Below, in pieces: positions 42,381 through 54,781 of a DNA stretch of 64,000 bases (within the stretch, counting starts at the first letter, position 1; every line of letters starts with the position of its first letter). Below the pieces are notes generated by a model, which saw only the letters and a program-made list of their open reading frames with translations, searched no databases and was not told where the DNA came from. The position numbers were made by a program, and so were the translations under genes. The stretch covers positions 1,240,001-1,304,000 of the forward strand of contig JAJEKV010000039.1 in the NCBI GenBank assembly GCA_021234155.1, given 5' to 3'. The DNA is from Isoetes taiwanensis (taxonomy: Eukaryota > Streptophyta > Lycopodiopsida > Isoetales > Isoetaceae).

Positions 42381-44495
42381 AAGATCCAGCTGCAGATTTA
42401 GATGTTTATGCGTTTCTTTTGCAATGCTATCCGCACAAAGGCTTGTGCCAAACCTTGTTATGATGATATCAAAGGTTTGTCACAAAGGCAAGTATAATCC
42501 GCACCAGAATTATCATCTGTGGACCATGAGATTTTATGAAATCAACTAGTGTCTTTTTAATTTTTCTCAAAGCCTCCTCTGCTTTAACGGCTTCAGGGAA
42601 GTGTAAACCATCTCTCGCCAGAAAGCAGTTGGCAGCTAAATCCCCTGAAATTTATTTCCCGCATATCAAAGCTGGCACCTATGCCAAGGAAATGGATTTG
42701 CCTCAGTGAAGCACTCATTGGCAATAAAAAGCTTCGATATGTAAGAACGTGGATCGGATTGAGGCACTCTGAACTTTGATAGAATCAGGCCTTAAATTGC
42801 AATCAAGCTCTAATCTAAATTTCAAATCAAACTTAAGGAAAAACTACCTCTTTTTGTGGGGATCACGAGATCTTTGGGCGGCTTTAAGGGCCTCAAATTG
42901 CATTTTTTAAATAGGAGAACGCACCACTCTGAAGTTTGATGGAATCAGGGCCTACATTGCAATCAAAACAGGCCTCGGATTGCTTGAACCCACAAAAAGA
43001 GCAGATTCTGCATAAAAAATGAGACATTGTAATGTTTAAGAATCCCGTTGGGCACTTAAAGAGGCTGTGGGGCGGCGATTCTTCCTGCTTCTCATGGCCG
43101 GAATGAAAGATTTTGGAGCAGAAGGATGGAACAAAGAAAAAAAAAAAGCTTAAACTGCAGCAAAGAATGAGAGGAAGATGCGCACGCGTTCTTCCTCCGC
43201 CATAAATGCTAATAAATGAGTTCGCCTCTGGCACGTGGCGGGCTGGAGATTTTTTATTTTATTGGAATTGAAAAATGCATTGGGAGCATACGTGTCAGGG
43301 CCAGGGCTGTGCTCAGCCCAGAAAAATTAGTTTCTTATTTTTTAAGAACAGAAATGATACTGCTTTATATATGTAAGTATATACAAGAAACTTATCGGCC
43401 GCCGCGAACGTTTCTCTTTCCTAAATGTACTATGAGGGAGTTTGTGTCAACTTGGAATTGGGGTGAAAACCATCTCCAACTGGATCTCAAACTGAACATT
43501 TATCTTCGCGAGAGTTTTGTGGTGCTTTTCCATACAAACTAGGTGTTTATGGCCATTTGGCATAATAAACTAGGTGTTTATGCGCCCTCAATCTGTTACT
43601 GCTGTAACACCACTGCAAACAGCTGAGATTTTATCTCAACTGTAAAACTTGGGGACCAGTTTGTTAAGGAGAATGGTTGTGTCTCTACTATAGAGAGAAC
43701 CACCAGCTTCAATGTTGAATGCCTAGAGGGGGAGATGATCGGCAAACATAGCATATGTATATGTGGTATGCGAATATTTTTTTAGTTCAAGCCTATGCAG
43801 TTGGACCCATTATATTAGTATCCAATATTTCACAATGCAATGTTTTCTCAGATCAACCACACACAAATCTTGCAGCATTAAATCATTATACAAAAATCTT
43901 TCTGTATCAAATCATAATGTCTAACATTGGACAATGCAATGCCTGCTTAAATCAACCACACACATATAACATCAAATAATATAACATACACTGCTAGTAT
44001 TTAAAACTAGATTTTTGCTTGATAGACATGGAACATATTAAGCATTTCGAGAAGCTAGACTGCACATGCCAATATTTAACCTACAAAGATAATGTTGTAC
44101 TAAGGTCCACCATTCTATTAAGGCCTTTATCTATGGTGATAATGCTCGTATACGACCAAATGGCCAAATTGCATATCATGTATCATGTCCACTTAATCCT
44201 GCACAAATTGCAAGCCCACATTGGCCATCCATCGTAATGGAGTAGCATCGAAAAGCGAGATACTACGTAGGGGCATGGACAATTTTCTTGACAATAATGA
44301 ATGACCACGGAGACCAATCGGTCTATGGGACCCAATACAAAAGCGCAGCAAGCGGATTACTACCCGAATTAAAAAACCCCCGCCCCGAAGGATTTTCGAG
44401 GGAAAAACCGTAGCAGCAATCAGCCTGCTGACAAACTGTTCCAATATATGAAATGCAAAAACACACAAATATATACACTCATGCACCTTGACCTT
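42381..44495. other. Intergenic DNA with small duplications
   Basis: No gene is recognised. TAAGTATATACAAGAAACTT at 43373 and the following GCCGCCGCGAACGTTTCTCT repeat 41452-41505. A roughly 110-bp imperfect tandem (ACAATGCAATG ... ATCAACCACACACA) lies at 43830-43970. Two diverged copies of a CACTCTGAA...TTGATGGAATCAGG segment lie near 42764 and 42931. Confidence 0.5.
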
Positions 44496-44499
44496 TTAG

Positions 44500-45425
44500 T
44501 AGAAGTGCGATCGATCAGGCGGTCGGTGAGGGGCAAAGGTGAGCTCGCAAATCCAATACCTCGAATGTAATGCGACCCCGAGCACGCATCGTGGCGTGTT
44601 CATCGACAAATGTAGGGGCAAGTCCGCCGCATTACTAAGGGGCGATATCGGCCCAAATCGGTGAATCTTTGGGCAACTCACGGAAAGTGTGAGACTCATC
44701 CTCAATGGCACTCGTTTGACAAAGCAGCCCAGAGCTTGTCCTAAGCGGGACTCCCAATCCACCGCGCCTCGATCGCGAAGATGGTGGGCACCAGTGTGAA
44801 TGGAGGCAATGAGTGCGATTTTTTGGGCGGTTGGGGAACAGTGTAGAGCTGCGGGCTCCGCTACCACGGGTTGATATGCGTTTTGACACGCTCTAGAGCT
44901 TAGGGATCCCGAGCTTGCCAAGGAAGCAAGCGCCCCAGTACTCCCCGCAGTGTCATGATCGGCCTCTGTGTCCCGGGCAGACTTTTGTGCTCACCGCGAC
45001 GTTCCATTTGGCGAACCCATCGATCTCTTACCCCTCCAACAAAGCCACGAGGCATTTGCGGGCCCATTGCCACGGTAAGTAAGTCGCGAAGTCGAGCATC
45101 ACCCATATTAACCACTTTTTCAAAATAGACGATGTGTCTATCAATAAGGCCTACTGAGCGGCAAGAATCCAGATTTCCCTCTGGCCGAGAATCGATAGGG
45201 GTGAAGGTTTCACCCCAAGTGCCCGTGCCAAAAATGCCTTCTGCACCTGCTCCAAGTCATTCCAGGTCGCCAAAAAGACAACTGAGCCCCAAATCTCGAC
45301 CCCGTACAGAGGGACAGGCTCGACCAGTGCCCGAAACAGATGTGACTGATGGCCCCAATCATAGAGCTTTGCCTGGTGACTGTTGTTAGGGCAAACAAAT
45401 AAAAATAAATAAAACTGGCATTTGA
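44500..45425 (-). pseudogene. Old LINE fragment, same family as the LINE at 48-63 kb
   Basis: The minus strand carries CPNNSHQAKLYDWGHQSHLF and LYGVEIWGSVVFLATWNDLE, then VQKAFLARALGV, all matching the C-terminal region of the LINE at 62431-63350. Further on, out of frame, come ISTRGSGARSSTL-like and IEDESHTFRELPK segments that match 63170-63260. Many stops and shifts show it is much older than the other copy. This C-terminal region follows the RT domain in LINE proteins. Confidence 0.8.
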
Positions 45426-45663
45426 TTTCTAGATCATTGAAAATGGGCGCCATGTGGCATGCAATACATTGATTAAAACGAACTTCTCCAAGTCAATAGA
45501 AAAAGTCTAATACCAATTCATCGTGTGAGATTTCATGCAATCCATCAGCTCCCAAACATTTCGATCATGTTCCAATTGCACTCCTAAGGATGCTAAAGTC
45601 TATGCCTAAGATCTCTTAAAATATCTGAAATTTTTTTCTGTGCACTACTGAATGTCTATGGTG

Positions 45664-45770
45664 CCAATATGGAAAGAAACCCACATCGAGCATCATATTA
45701 CTGGTATATTGAGCTCCTGACACCAATGTGGAAAGAAACCCATCCCCCAACATCATATTACTGGTATGTG
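45664..45770. repeat. Imperfect 58-bp tandem duplication
   Basis: CCAATATGGAAAGAAACCCA ... CATCATATTACTGGTAT is followed directly by a second copy starting CCAATGTGGAAAGAAACCCA. Confidence 0.8.
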
Positions 45771-45879
45771 TTTGAAAACACTTCACTGAACAAAATATAC
45801 TATTGGTTTAATTCCAAGAGATCCTCAATATTTAAAGCGCAACCACGATGGCAACTTAACATTAATTGGAACTTTTAAA

Positions 45880-48140
45880 TTGGGACTTTTTTTAATTAAG
45901 CAGAAACAACAAAGTCAAGTGGGGTGCTTAAATCGCACCAATCCATTGAAATGTCCGAATCTAGACCCAATTCTCCTTTTCCCGCACTTCGGACAATCTT
46001 CGAAATGTAAACGAACATATGTATACTGGTAGTTTCATAAACTACCACAACCATCAAAGCCAAGCCTAATGAAATACTGACAAAAAATGCGCAAGATGTG
46101 TCTCATATATTCTGCAACATCATTCAATAAAGCAACCTTTGGCTGTCCACCTGCATGCTATCATCAATCGATCCTTTGTTTTGAGTAAATTTCTTATCCC
46201 AACAATTTAGCAACAGAGATTCAAGACTGATATCATAAGTACCAGTACATCCAAGTATTTGTGGACACTGCTTACACAAGGCCCACAATAAAGAACTGTT
46301 ATCAGTTTTCTATAGTAATTTTTGTATTTAACCATTATAACAAAATAATATTACTTTGTGGGTTAATATGTTGAATAACTATGGATAGTTATATAGTGTG
46401 GTTTTTATTTCTGACTTATTGTTCTAATTTTTTACTGCCGTCTACAATTATAGTTTAGTACTGTGGTTTAAATGACTGTTTTATTAGCAATGCATTATTA
46501 ATTTACAAGTGGTTGTGTAATGAAGTTGTGTGCAACTTTTATATGAATTAATAACGTTTCATACAATATGTTATATCAAGAAACATAGGCTAGCTGCTAA
46601 TGGTTTTTTCATTAAGAGGGTGAATGCTTGCATCTGTATAGATTCAATATATTAGGATAAATCAATGGTGTTTTTACAATGCGATTGATAATAGTTTAAT
46701 AAATGCAATAAGCATATTGAACTTGAAAACCACTCTCTTTTCTAAGACAACAATTCTTATAAGTTTCTGCATTCAATTCTTAAAGTTTTTATTGCATGAT
46801 TAATATTGGTTTTTCTAGTAAATAAAAAATGTCTATATTAAAAGATCCATTGTTATTTTAGAGTTTAAACTGGTATTTGTTTATATCACAAATTAGTAAA
46901 TGTCGCATTGATAACAATAACTTCTAGGTCAAATTTTCCACTAAAACGTCAATTTTTCAATAAAAGACATATGCCATTATAAAGTTAAATTGATATAGTG
47001 CATATATAGAGTGCCCAAGGATTTGAACCCTGGTATTTCCAATAAACACATCGAGTGATCTGGACTCTCATCCCTACACAAATTAAAGACATCACTATCA
47101 TTACTAAAACATAAAACTATTTGATCCCCAAGCCATCAATTAAATATAAAATGAAAGCCTATTGCTAAACTAAGTTTTAAAAGGTATTTTCTTTCTAACG
47201 ATCATCCTGCATGATTAAGAAGTCTATCATACTTGAAGTTGTTCCTACTTTATAGGCAGCTTTCAAATGGACATGCATCCACAAAATAGGGACACTCCTT
47301 ACAGCCCTTAATGAATGAAACCTTCTTGAACTCGGGGATACATCTATATTAGGCACTGAAGTTTCTGATAGGTACAAACTACAGGGTTGTACTGTAACAA
47401 TAATTATTTGGTGGATTTTGCTTGGTCTCACTTTGAGGAAAATGAAGTGGTAGCTTTTATTGGGTCAGATTACATGAGATAACATGAGATACTAGCATAT
47501 GTGAGCACTGTGTGAATGGACACTTGAATCCATGGGATCTCTAGCATAACCATCACCATGTATTCAAGGTGACAATGTCAATAACCAGAAAGATACAATA
47601 ATTGTCAAATTTTGGGATTGGGACAAAATAACGCACCAGTATTTGATCGCAGTAGACAACCAATGAGCAACAAAAAATGCAAGTACGACCTGCAGTAAGT
47701 TCCTTCAAGAATCTCAATATTGCAGCCTGCATGCAATTTTACTTTATCATGTACTTGACTTCTAAGTTGTTCAAAATATAGCTTGAAAGATACCTTAGTT
47801 GCAGAATCCGAAGCACTAGTGGCCTCCTTACATATCAACAATTCCGGTGCCTGTCGATGTGAGATAAACAGCCACAGATTAGAAACATCTAAGGTGCAAG
47901 ATGGAGCATAAGAGGCATCTTAGATTTAGACTCCTTTTACACATAAACAATGTGACTAAAGATAAGACAAATTCATATGACCAGCTTATGTAGGAGATCC
48001 ATCTCGCAGGAAAGGATCCAAAATAAAATTCTAACCTGTTTGTTTTCACTCCAGATTTATGCAAGCTGTCTTTGATGTGTTGTAGTCATGCCTCGTTATC
48101 TTCCATAAATCGATCTTCCAGATACCTTGTGTGGCTAATA
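45880..48140. other. AT-rich stretch without an assignable gene
   Basis: Nothing certain. Minus-strand pieces with good splice signals occur at 47793-47851 (APELLICKEATSASDSATK, acceptor CATCGACAG) and about 47698-47732 (AAILRFLKELTA), perhaps exons of an unknown gene, but no further exon joins in phase. A B-box-like GGTTCAAATCC lies at 47019-47029 on the minus strand. Confidence 0.3.
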
Positions 48141-49877
48141 CTCAGCATTTAAAGCTTTGCTGCTGTTGCTGGGCAGTATCTTTGACCTAGTCATTTGCAA
48201 TGGGCTGGCACAGTGGCCGTCCTCCAACCGCTTCACTTGTAGACAGGAGAACCAGGGGGGCGGCACCAGTGTGGTGGATTACGTGCTAGCAGACGAGCAA
48301 TGCCTACACTTGATCACTTCGCCGGTGTCGGGACGGTGGGTGGGACGAGGAAGTAGACTCCGACCATCCCATTTTGTTCTTGATGGATAGATTGGCAGCC
48401 AACCGAAGCACCCATTGCCCCAACACCCCATGTACCACGGTTAAGGTGCGGACTATGATCATGCGGCGGTCTATCTGCGAGGATGCTTGAGTATGAGCTG
48501 GGGAGTCGCAGACTCCCACACTTCAACAGCGGCCAGCGACCCGGTGAACCCGGCTCCTTCCCGAGGGTAGGGGCGGATGCTTTGGGAGAGGCCGCTCGGC
48601 GATCCACAGAGGTCGCAACCACCTTCCCCCCAATCATCGGTTCGATGTGAATGTCGGGAGTGAAAACGATGGCTCGCCAAGTCTTTGGACCCACCATTAG
48701 CTTGTGAGCCGTCCGTCAATACCGCTCCTTCCTCAAGACCAAGAAAGCTGTGTACCTTGAGAACTCGACAGATGTTTGGTCTACTAGACCGCTACCCTAG
48801 AACCTTCTCGGAGAAAGGTCTTGAGTAAGCTGCCAACAAGATACGGGGAAATATTACCGGAACAATCGGGTGAGATACTTTGCGGCGGTATATGACCCAA
48901 TGGGAAGCGGGGGCACCCGGTACCTCCATGACAGGCGGCAGGCGGTCATTCTTGAAGGGATGTCATAATGGGCCTAGCGCCAACAGCTAGCGGGAAGGCG
49001 GTAGGATTTGGATGGTATGCGGCGAGCTTCTCAAGTGGGCGGGCCCCCAATGGTCTTGGGTTCTCCAAAGCACTCTTCAACATGGCATTGCAAGAAGGCT
49101 CCCCCAACTGGACTACCGGTAGAGTTGTGCCCATATACAAAGCGGGGGACCCCCACCGACCAACTATTGTACCATTATGGTCGGGTTCGTCTTTGCCAAG
49201 TTGTTGTAGGGATTCTTGAGCAATGACCGACACTTTGGGCGGAGGGATGGAGAAGTGTGGGCTCACGCAGTGCAGGCTTAAAGCCCTCGAATTCTAATAT
49301 TGACCATATCTTCACTCTGCTGAACACTCATAGAGGATAGCCGGAATCAACGCTAGACTCAGCATCGTTGCTTTGTGGATTTCGCAAAGCTTTTTGACAC
49401 GATTGCCTCGGGATAAGTTGTGGGACGATTGAGACGCCTAGGGAACCCCGCCGACTGGGTGTAATGCTATATACTGATTCATATCTGCAGGCTTGCTCCG
49501 GCCGTCTCTCACACCGCCGGGGAGCCCGTTGTTAGTAGCATTGGGGTGCGCCAGGCGCTGCCCTCTATCCCCCTCTTCGGCTTTGTACATTGACCAGCTA
49601 GAAGAATGGCTAGCCGAGCACCGGGAGGCGCTTCGATTGATGCACCACATAATCCGCAACTCATATATGCCGATGATGTTGACACGCGCCGCATATACCC
49701 GGGAGGACATGCAACGCACACGGATGCTTTGGACACTTTACGCCAATTCAACGACATGAGAGTTAACTTGGCCAAGACAAGAAAGGGTGCTTTGGTCCCA
49801 TCATCCGGCACCCACGCCTTCCCTCATTCACTTACCAGGGGTAGGTAGTGGAGGTGGCTCAGTCTTATAAGTATTTG
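48141..49877 (+). mobile_element. LINE, first half (endonuclease end and reverse transcriptase)
   Basis: The plus strand carries the end of an endonuclease domain (LVICNGLAQWPSSNRFTC, VVDYVLADEQ), then RT pieces in shifting frames: SKALFNMALQEGSPNWTTGR, VVPIYKAGDPHRPT, LLCGFRKAFDTIASG, QLIYADDVD, and finally SYKYL at 49863-49877, where the reading stops abruptly at a 12.55-kb insertion. The second half resumes at 62431 with LGIEFSTTTHWDAS. Multiple shifts and stops make it a pseudogene. The 5' end is approximate. Confidence 0.85.
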
Positions 49878-52800
49878 AACAAGGTTTAAAATGAAACGCA
49901 CTTATTTAAGAAGTGCGTTTGGAAGATTCCTTCTGAAAATTTATAAAATTCTAAAATCCCTCTAAAAAGGGCCCTTTTATTACCTTTAGTCCAAAGATTT
50001 ATAAACCGCTTTCGTGAAAAGCAGACATTTTAAGAAGACTTAATATTAAGGAAAAACACACAAAAAAAAAAAATCCCATTGTAGAGGGGGAAAGAACTAC
50101 AATGAAATTCAAAGATTGACTATGGGGCAAATTCGTATGAAGAAATTAGATGCTTTTGTACCTTGTCCCTGAAAGTTTTTATATTAGCTGTTTTAGAAGA
50201 CAGGAAATTTGTTATTTCACAACCATTTTGGCTGAACATCCTAATGGACCCTAAAACACATTGGGAGGCAGTTGAACAAACTTCTTGAATGTCAAACCAT
50301 TGTTTTTGCATCACATAGTATTACAAATACCAATACATCCATGATGTCTTGTAGTTAAGCTGAAGTTTTAGTTGATGATGCAGTATAAATTTATACCGAG
50401 GATACAAAAGTTGAAGTAATGAAGCCATGTGATTACATGCCCTCCTTTTTATTCTCGGAGATGTATTTCTGAACGCACATACCAATCTACAACATGGTGA
50501 TGCTCAAAAGATAGTCAACCTCCTTAGCAATGTTGAGCATATTCATCACAATTACATCATCTGTAGCAGTGGGCACCATGCACATTTTCTCTGGCAGTGA
50601 AGTATTCGTCACGCTTTTACCCTTTCCTATATATTTTGTAAATAAATAGGTAAACTTCCGAGGGGTTGCTACTACCGCTCTCCTTGGATAAACCATGTGG
50701 TTTCCTTCTAGTCAAACACACGTGTCACCATAATATTTTGGAGTTCTTTGCCTTTAGTAGCAATTTTTTAGTCGCACGAGTGAAGTTCGCATGTATGTAG
50801 AGAAAAAAAGTAGAAATAACAACATGATTCGACTACTTTATGCTCTAACATTGCATTACAAGCTCAGAAAATTTAGAACCGATTTATAACTTTTTAGACT
50901 AAAAAACTAAGAACAGTGTGTAAAATTATCCCTTATGTGTGTTACTTTAGTAGTTTTCAGTTGCCAAACCCTTTGGCGAGCAAGAAAGACCCCAAAAGAT
51001 TTTACACGATATATACTTTATCTCTGGACTGCATATATATATACATATATATATATACAAGTTTTTGTACTATGAATGGGTTAATGAGCTATGGTTTATG
51101 AAGACATGGAGATAAAATCTAGGCTTAAACGGATTGGAATACACTGAAAGAGTCGAATTTAGTGGAATCCTCATACAATGATCGAAAATCTAACTGGATC
51201 AAGAAATCCTAAAGGATCTAGAAGAATCTTCATAGAACCTTAGAGAGTTTAAATATTAAGATCACTCTATAATTCTCATTCTTTTAAAATTCCATAAAGA
51301 TTCCAACATTATCTAGAAACATTTGCATTTGCCACTGTTTTTTTTATTCTACATAACCCTGGATTTTTTTTTGAGGCACAGGCATTTCGGCACATGTTAT
51401 ATTGCAAAATAACATTCTCACCGAGAAAATATTACCTTTTGGGAAGTGGCAATTTCTATACAAAACATTGTGTATGCATTGGGTGGGTTGTTGTGTACGC
51501 ATTGGGTGGGTTGTTCTTTTTTTCACAACAAAAACGTGTTTACGTTGCGTAACGGTTGGCATGAAACAATACAAATGTTTTATTAATGATCATAGATTGC
51601 ATATTTTCTGTTGTTTTTACTCACTTAGAAACACTGCCAAGCATTGCCGATCATTCTTTGATCGCCTTGTATATGCCATTCCTATTTGTATTTTCATACG
51701 TATATGTACATACGTAGGGGAGCGCTCAAGTAGTGTGTGCTCCTAGATTTTAGGGTTAATCTTAATGGCAAGTTCGAAGGTTCGGGTATGGAATTCTTGC
51801 ATGTGATGCCCTACACCTAGCAATGTAGACTTACCTCAGCAATGGGCTGTTGGGAGCAGTCGATCTTCCATGGAATGGATTCTCGCAAAAAGGGTCGTCT
51901 ACCCACGTAAGAATGCAACTTTGTTGCTGTGTTTTTATGAATATTCGGACCTGTCAACACTGACACCAAATAATAGAACCCACATCCAAGGGTCCATGAA
52001 TCATTTAACAATTGTGCCTAGAGCAATTTGCTTGCTCCAAGGAAATTTTCTAGCTCCTATAATTCTCCACGACCAAAAGGCCTCTGTAATTCCAAAGCAA
52101 TGTGGCTCCGAAGTAAGTAATTCCAGCAGAGATGGGGAAAGGGCCAAATGGAGCCCATGATCAGGACTTCTATAGCCATATATGCTGCCCAGAACTGCAA
52201 AAGCCCTATCATTCATGTTCTTGCCGTTGATAAGAGTGCCACAAACCCTGAGGATTTCGATGAAGGAACTAGCCTTTTGGAGAAGGATTGCCAGCTACGT
52301 GTTAAAAAATGAAAGAAATTGTTGTGATCAAAATGCACAAAGAGCAAAAAATATCTTTTTGCTACATGGGTGGACTGATCTTTTCAAATCAAGGTCAAAT
52401 GCAGCTTTGCATCCCTGTAGAGAACGCAGCCTTTAACAAACATGATCCCAGGTCTAAAATAGGACCACAAAAATGAGCTACAGGGTAAAGTTATTTGCTA
52501 TTATTGGGTCTGCTTTCTATGTTGGTCACGCAAGTCAGATTAGGGCCTTGGATATACAATAATCTAGAATGAGCAGAAGCATGTCTTCAAGAGTTGCTGC
52601 ATGTACATATTCCACAGCAAAACATAAGCAAGGTTTATTCAGTTGTTCTGCAGGCAATCACCTTTAACTAATACAAATTGACCCCAAGAACAACGCGTTG
52701 GTCTAGTAGCCCAGGAAAATAAGCATTTGCTTCTAAATCCTGGAGTAGTTGAATGCCGGATCAATGCCAAAACGTAGCCCAAGCAGAGATTGAACGCAAA

Positions 52801-53090
52801 AATCGAGCAAGTCCAGCATAGGCAGTATTCAACAAGTGATTCTGCGCAATGTTCATCGGCCAGCAATGTCAGACAATCCTGCAAAGAAAAAAACTTCTAA
52901 ATGTTGTGGCATTACCAGATAACAACACTTTCTATTGGATAACTTCAAGGGAAGTGAACAAACCTGAAGTGTATGTTGATAAGGGGCAGTGTCAAAAAAA
53001 CCAGCCAGTTCAGGCCATGCATATGCAACAGCTTGTTCAAGATGCCCGGTCTATGAACTCTTAAAGAATGGCTTCCAACTGTATCAGAAA
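49878..53090. other. Left part of the TIR element, no assignable gene
   Basis: AT-rich, with a TATATATACATATATATATA tract near 51034-51059 and a stretch of GAATC/GATTC-rich sequence at 51140-51310. A minus-strand segment 51833-51900 (GRRPFLRESIPWKIDCSQQP) ends at GCTGAG/GTAAGTC, a strong donor, and 52001-52216 is open on the same strand; neither is recognised. One copy of the TATAAATTTATACC palindrome lies at 50385-50398. Confidence 0.35.
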
Positions 53091-53310
53091 AGGACCTGTG
53101 CAGAGGAGGAGCAAAAGGGCAGAGTGAAAATAGCAAACAAAAATTTTCAGAAGGAAATGCCCAACCCAAATCTGACTTCATGGAATATTATAGTGGATGT
53201 AGTAACATTGCAGGACCAGCTCAAAGAAGCATATCTCATATTCCAGCAAAGCGTGAGAAGATGTTATATCATGAAATTCTATGCAAGATATTCCAGGGGG
53301 AACAGTTAAG
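53090..53310 (+). pseudogene. PPR protein fragment
   Basis: The plus-strand frame contains EMPNPNLTSWNIIVD followed by DQLKEAYLIFQQ, and a frame-adjusted YARYSRGNS...DAFDSG. The pattern EMPxPNxxSWNxxxDG...GxLxEAxxIFxxM is that of plant-combinatorial PPR proteins, the kind that guide organelle RNA editing. Only about two repeats remain, with shifts and stops. It lies inside the TIR element. Confidence 0.5.
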
Positions 53311-53972
53311 GGATGCATTTGATTCTGGTTTCTATGGTTGCACCAACTCGCAGAGCCCTAAAAGATAGCATTATTGCATCGTTTGTTGTATCAGGCAACG
53401 AAGGAATTTCAAGCATCTGAAAATACCATAGAAAAGGAGCATAATAGATGTCTGTATGATTTGTAATCACTGAATAATGCACTCATTTTTGCAAATTCCT
53501 ATTATTTCACATTCCTGATAAAACTGATAAAACTGTAGATTAACAATGTTCTTGTCTGCTCCATGCATTACCTGTTTAAGTAGAACCAGGCTTCAGCTAC
53601 ATGTGAAACATTTATGGAGTTTTTCACAAGTGGCTAGTCATAGCATACTCCAAAGCAACATAGCTGTCAAAAGAATGATATGAGAAAGGGCATTAGCAAA
53701 TATATATGTAAATAAATATACCAACCAAGAACTTTTGAACATATTTTGAATATTTTAATGTGTATCAAACAGAAAGAGCATGTTTTGCTGGTCTGTGTTG
53801 GCCAGGTTATTTTATTTTCTTCATACCGATCCTGTAACTAAAATGACAAAGGTTCAACAATTTGTTTTACGACTCTTGTGTGGTTCCCTATCAAACATTA
53901 TATGAAGCTAGCTGATATGAGAATATTATTTCCCCAAAGGTGCCAATCACTAGTGTGGATATGACCACTTAC

Positions 53973-54118
53973 CGTCTCCCATGATGCCTTGGCTAAGCCA
54001 AAATCAGAGACTTTTGCAGTAAAGTGTTCCTCCAATAAGATGCTACTTGCTTTAAAATCACGGTGAATAACACGTGGATTTGAATCTTCATGAAAATAAG
54101 CAAGATGACAGGCAGCAC
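53973..54118 (-). pseudogene. Receptor-like kinase exon fragment
   Basis: One exon-like segment with acceptor TTGTATTAG and donor GTAAGTGG encodes [20 protein letters not shown] followed by [19 protein letters not shown]. This contains the kinase catalytic loop (HRDFKASxIL) and the DFG motif, closest to plant receptor-like kinases of the ALE2/PERK-like type ([21 protein letters not shown]). Two positions deviate from the consensus (ACHLAYF for ARGLAYL, KASS for KASN). No other kinase exon could be found nearby on the minus strand, so it is probably an isolated exon carried by the TIR element. Confidence 0.65.
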
Positions 54119-54781
54119 CTAATACAATTGTTTAATGAGCTTCCCAATCAAAGGGCGATGTTTCTTTATCTGCACATCAGATATTCAAGTGGGAAATTTA
54201 TATACATGCAAAAAATTAAATGCATACATTGCTCACAGTTGCAACAATACCAACTTACAATGCAGATGTGATTCCACGCAACGTTTTTACAGAAACTTGA
54301 GTATATCATAACAATCTATAGTATATCTGCCTGGTGCTGCTCTGTACCAATCCTGTAGGATAACGTTTTTGCAGACTTTAAGCTCGTTGAATGGAGGTCA
54401 CATGCCACTATTGACAAAATGAAGCCATTGTACATGTCCAGCAAGATCTTACGTTTTGATAGCCCATTCCAGCTGATTAAAAGATGTTAGAGCCTTTATA
54501 TTTTCGGATAACCCCATGTAAAAAATTTCACCATTACTGTAAATACCATGTAATAGACTGTATGGCAGACTGTAGTATAGCCATGGCCCGTGCTAGTATC
54601 AGCTGCTGTCAATCCCGTTCTGAGTTGAAGCAAAAAATGATCAATTAGGTTGCGGGTGCAATCACAGAAGCAAGAACACTTCAAACAAAATATTACTAGG
54701 AAGTACATCCGTAAAGGGAGATGGCGATAAAATCCAAACAAAACTTAAATCTCTAAAAGAAATAAATCCGAAGTTTAGATC

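Noticed and set aside
47690-48050. Possible multi-exon gene on the minus strand (APELLICKEATSASDSATK, AAILRFLKELTA)
   Set aside because: Splice signals look good singly, but the phase with the upstream candidate exon fails (a stop in the required frame) and no family is recognised.
48301-48720. Minus-strand frames of 70-127 codons opposite the LINE
   Set aside because: GC-rich antisense shadows of the LINE endonuclease/RT region.
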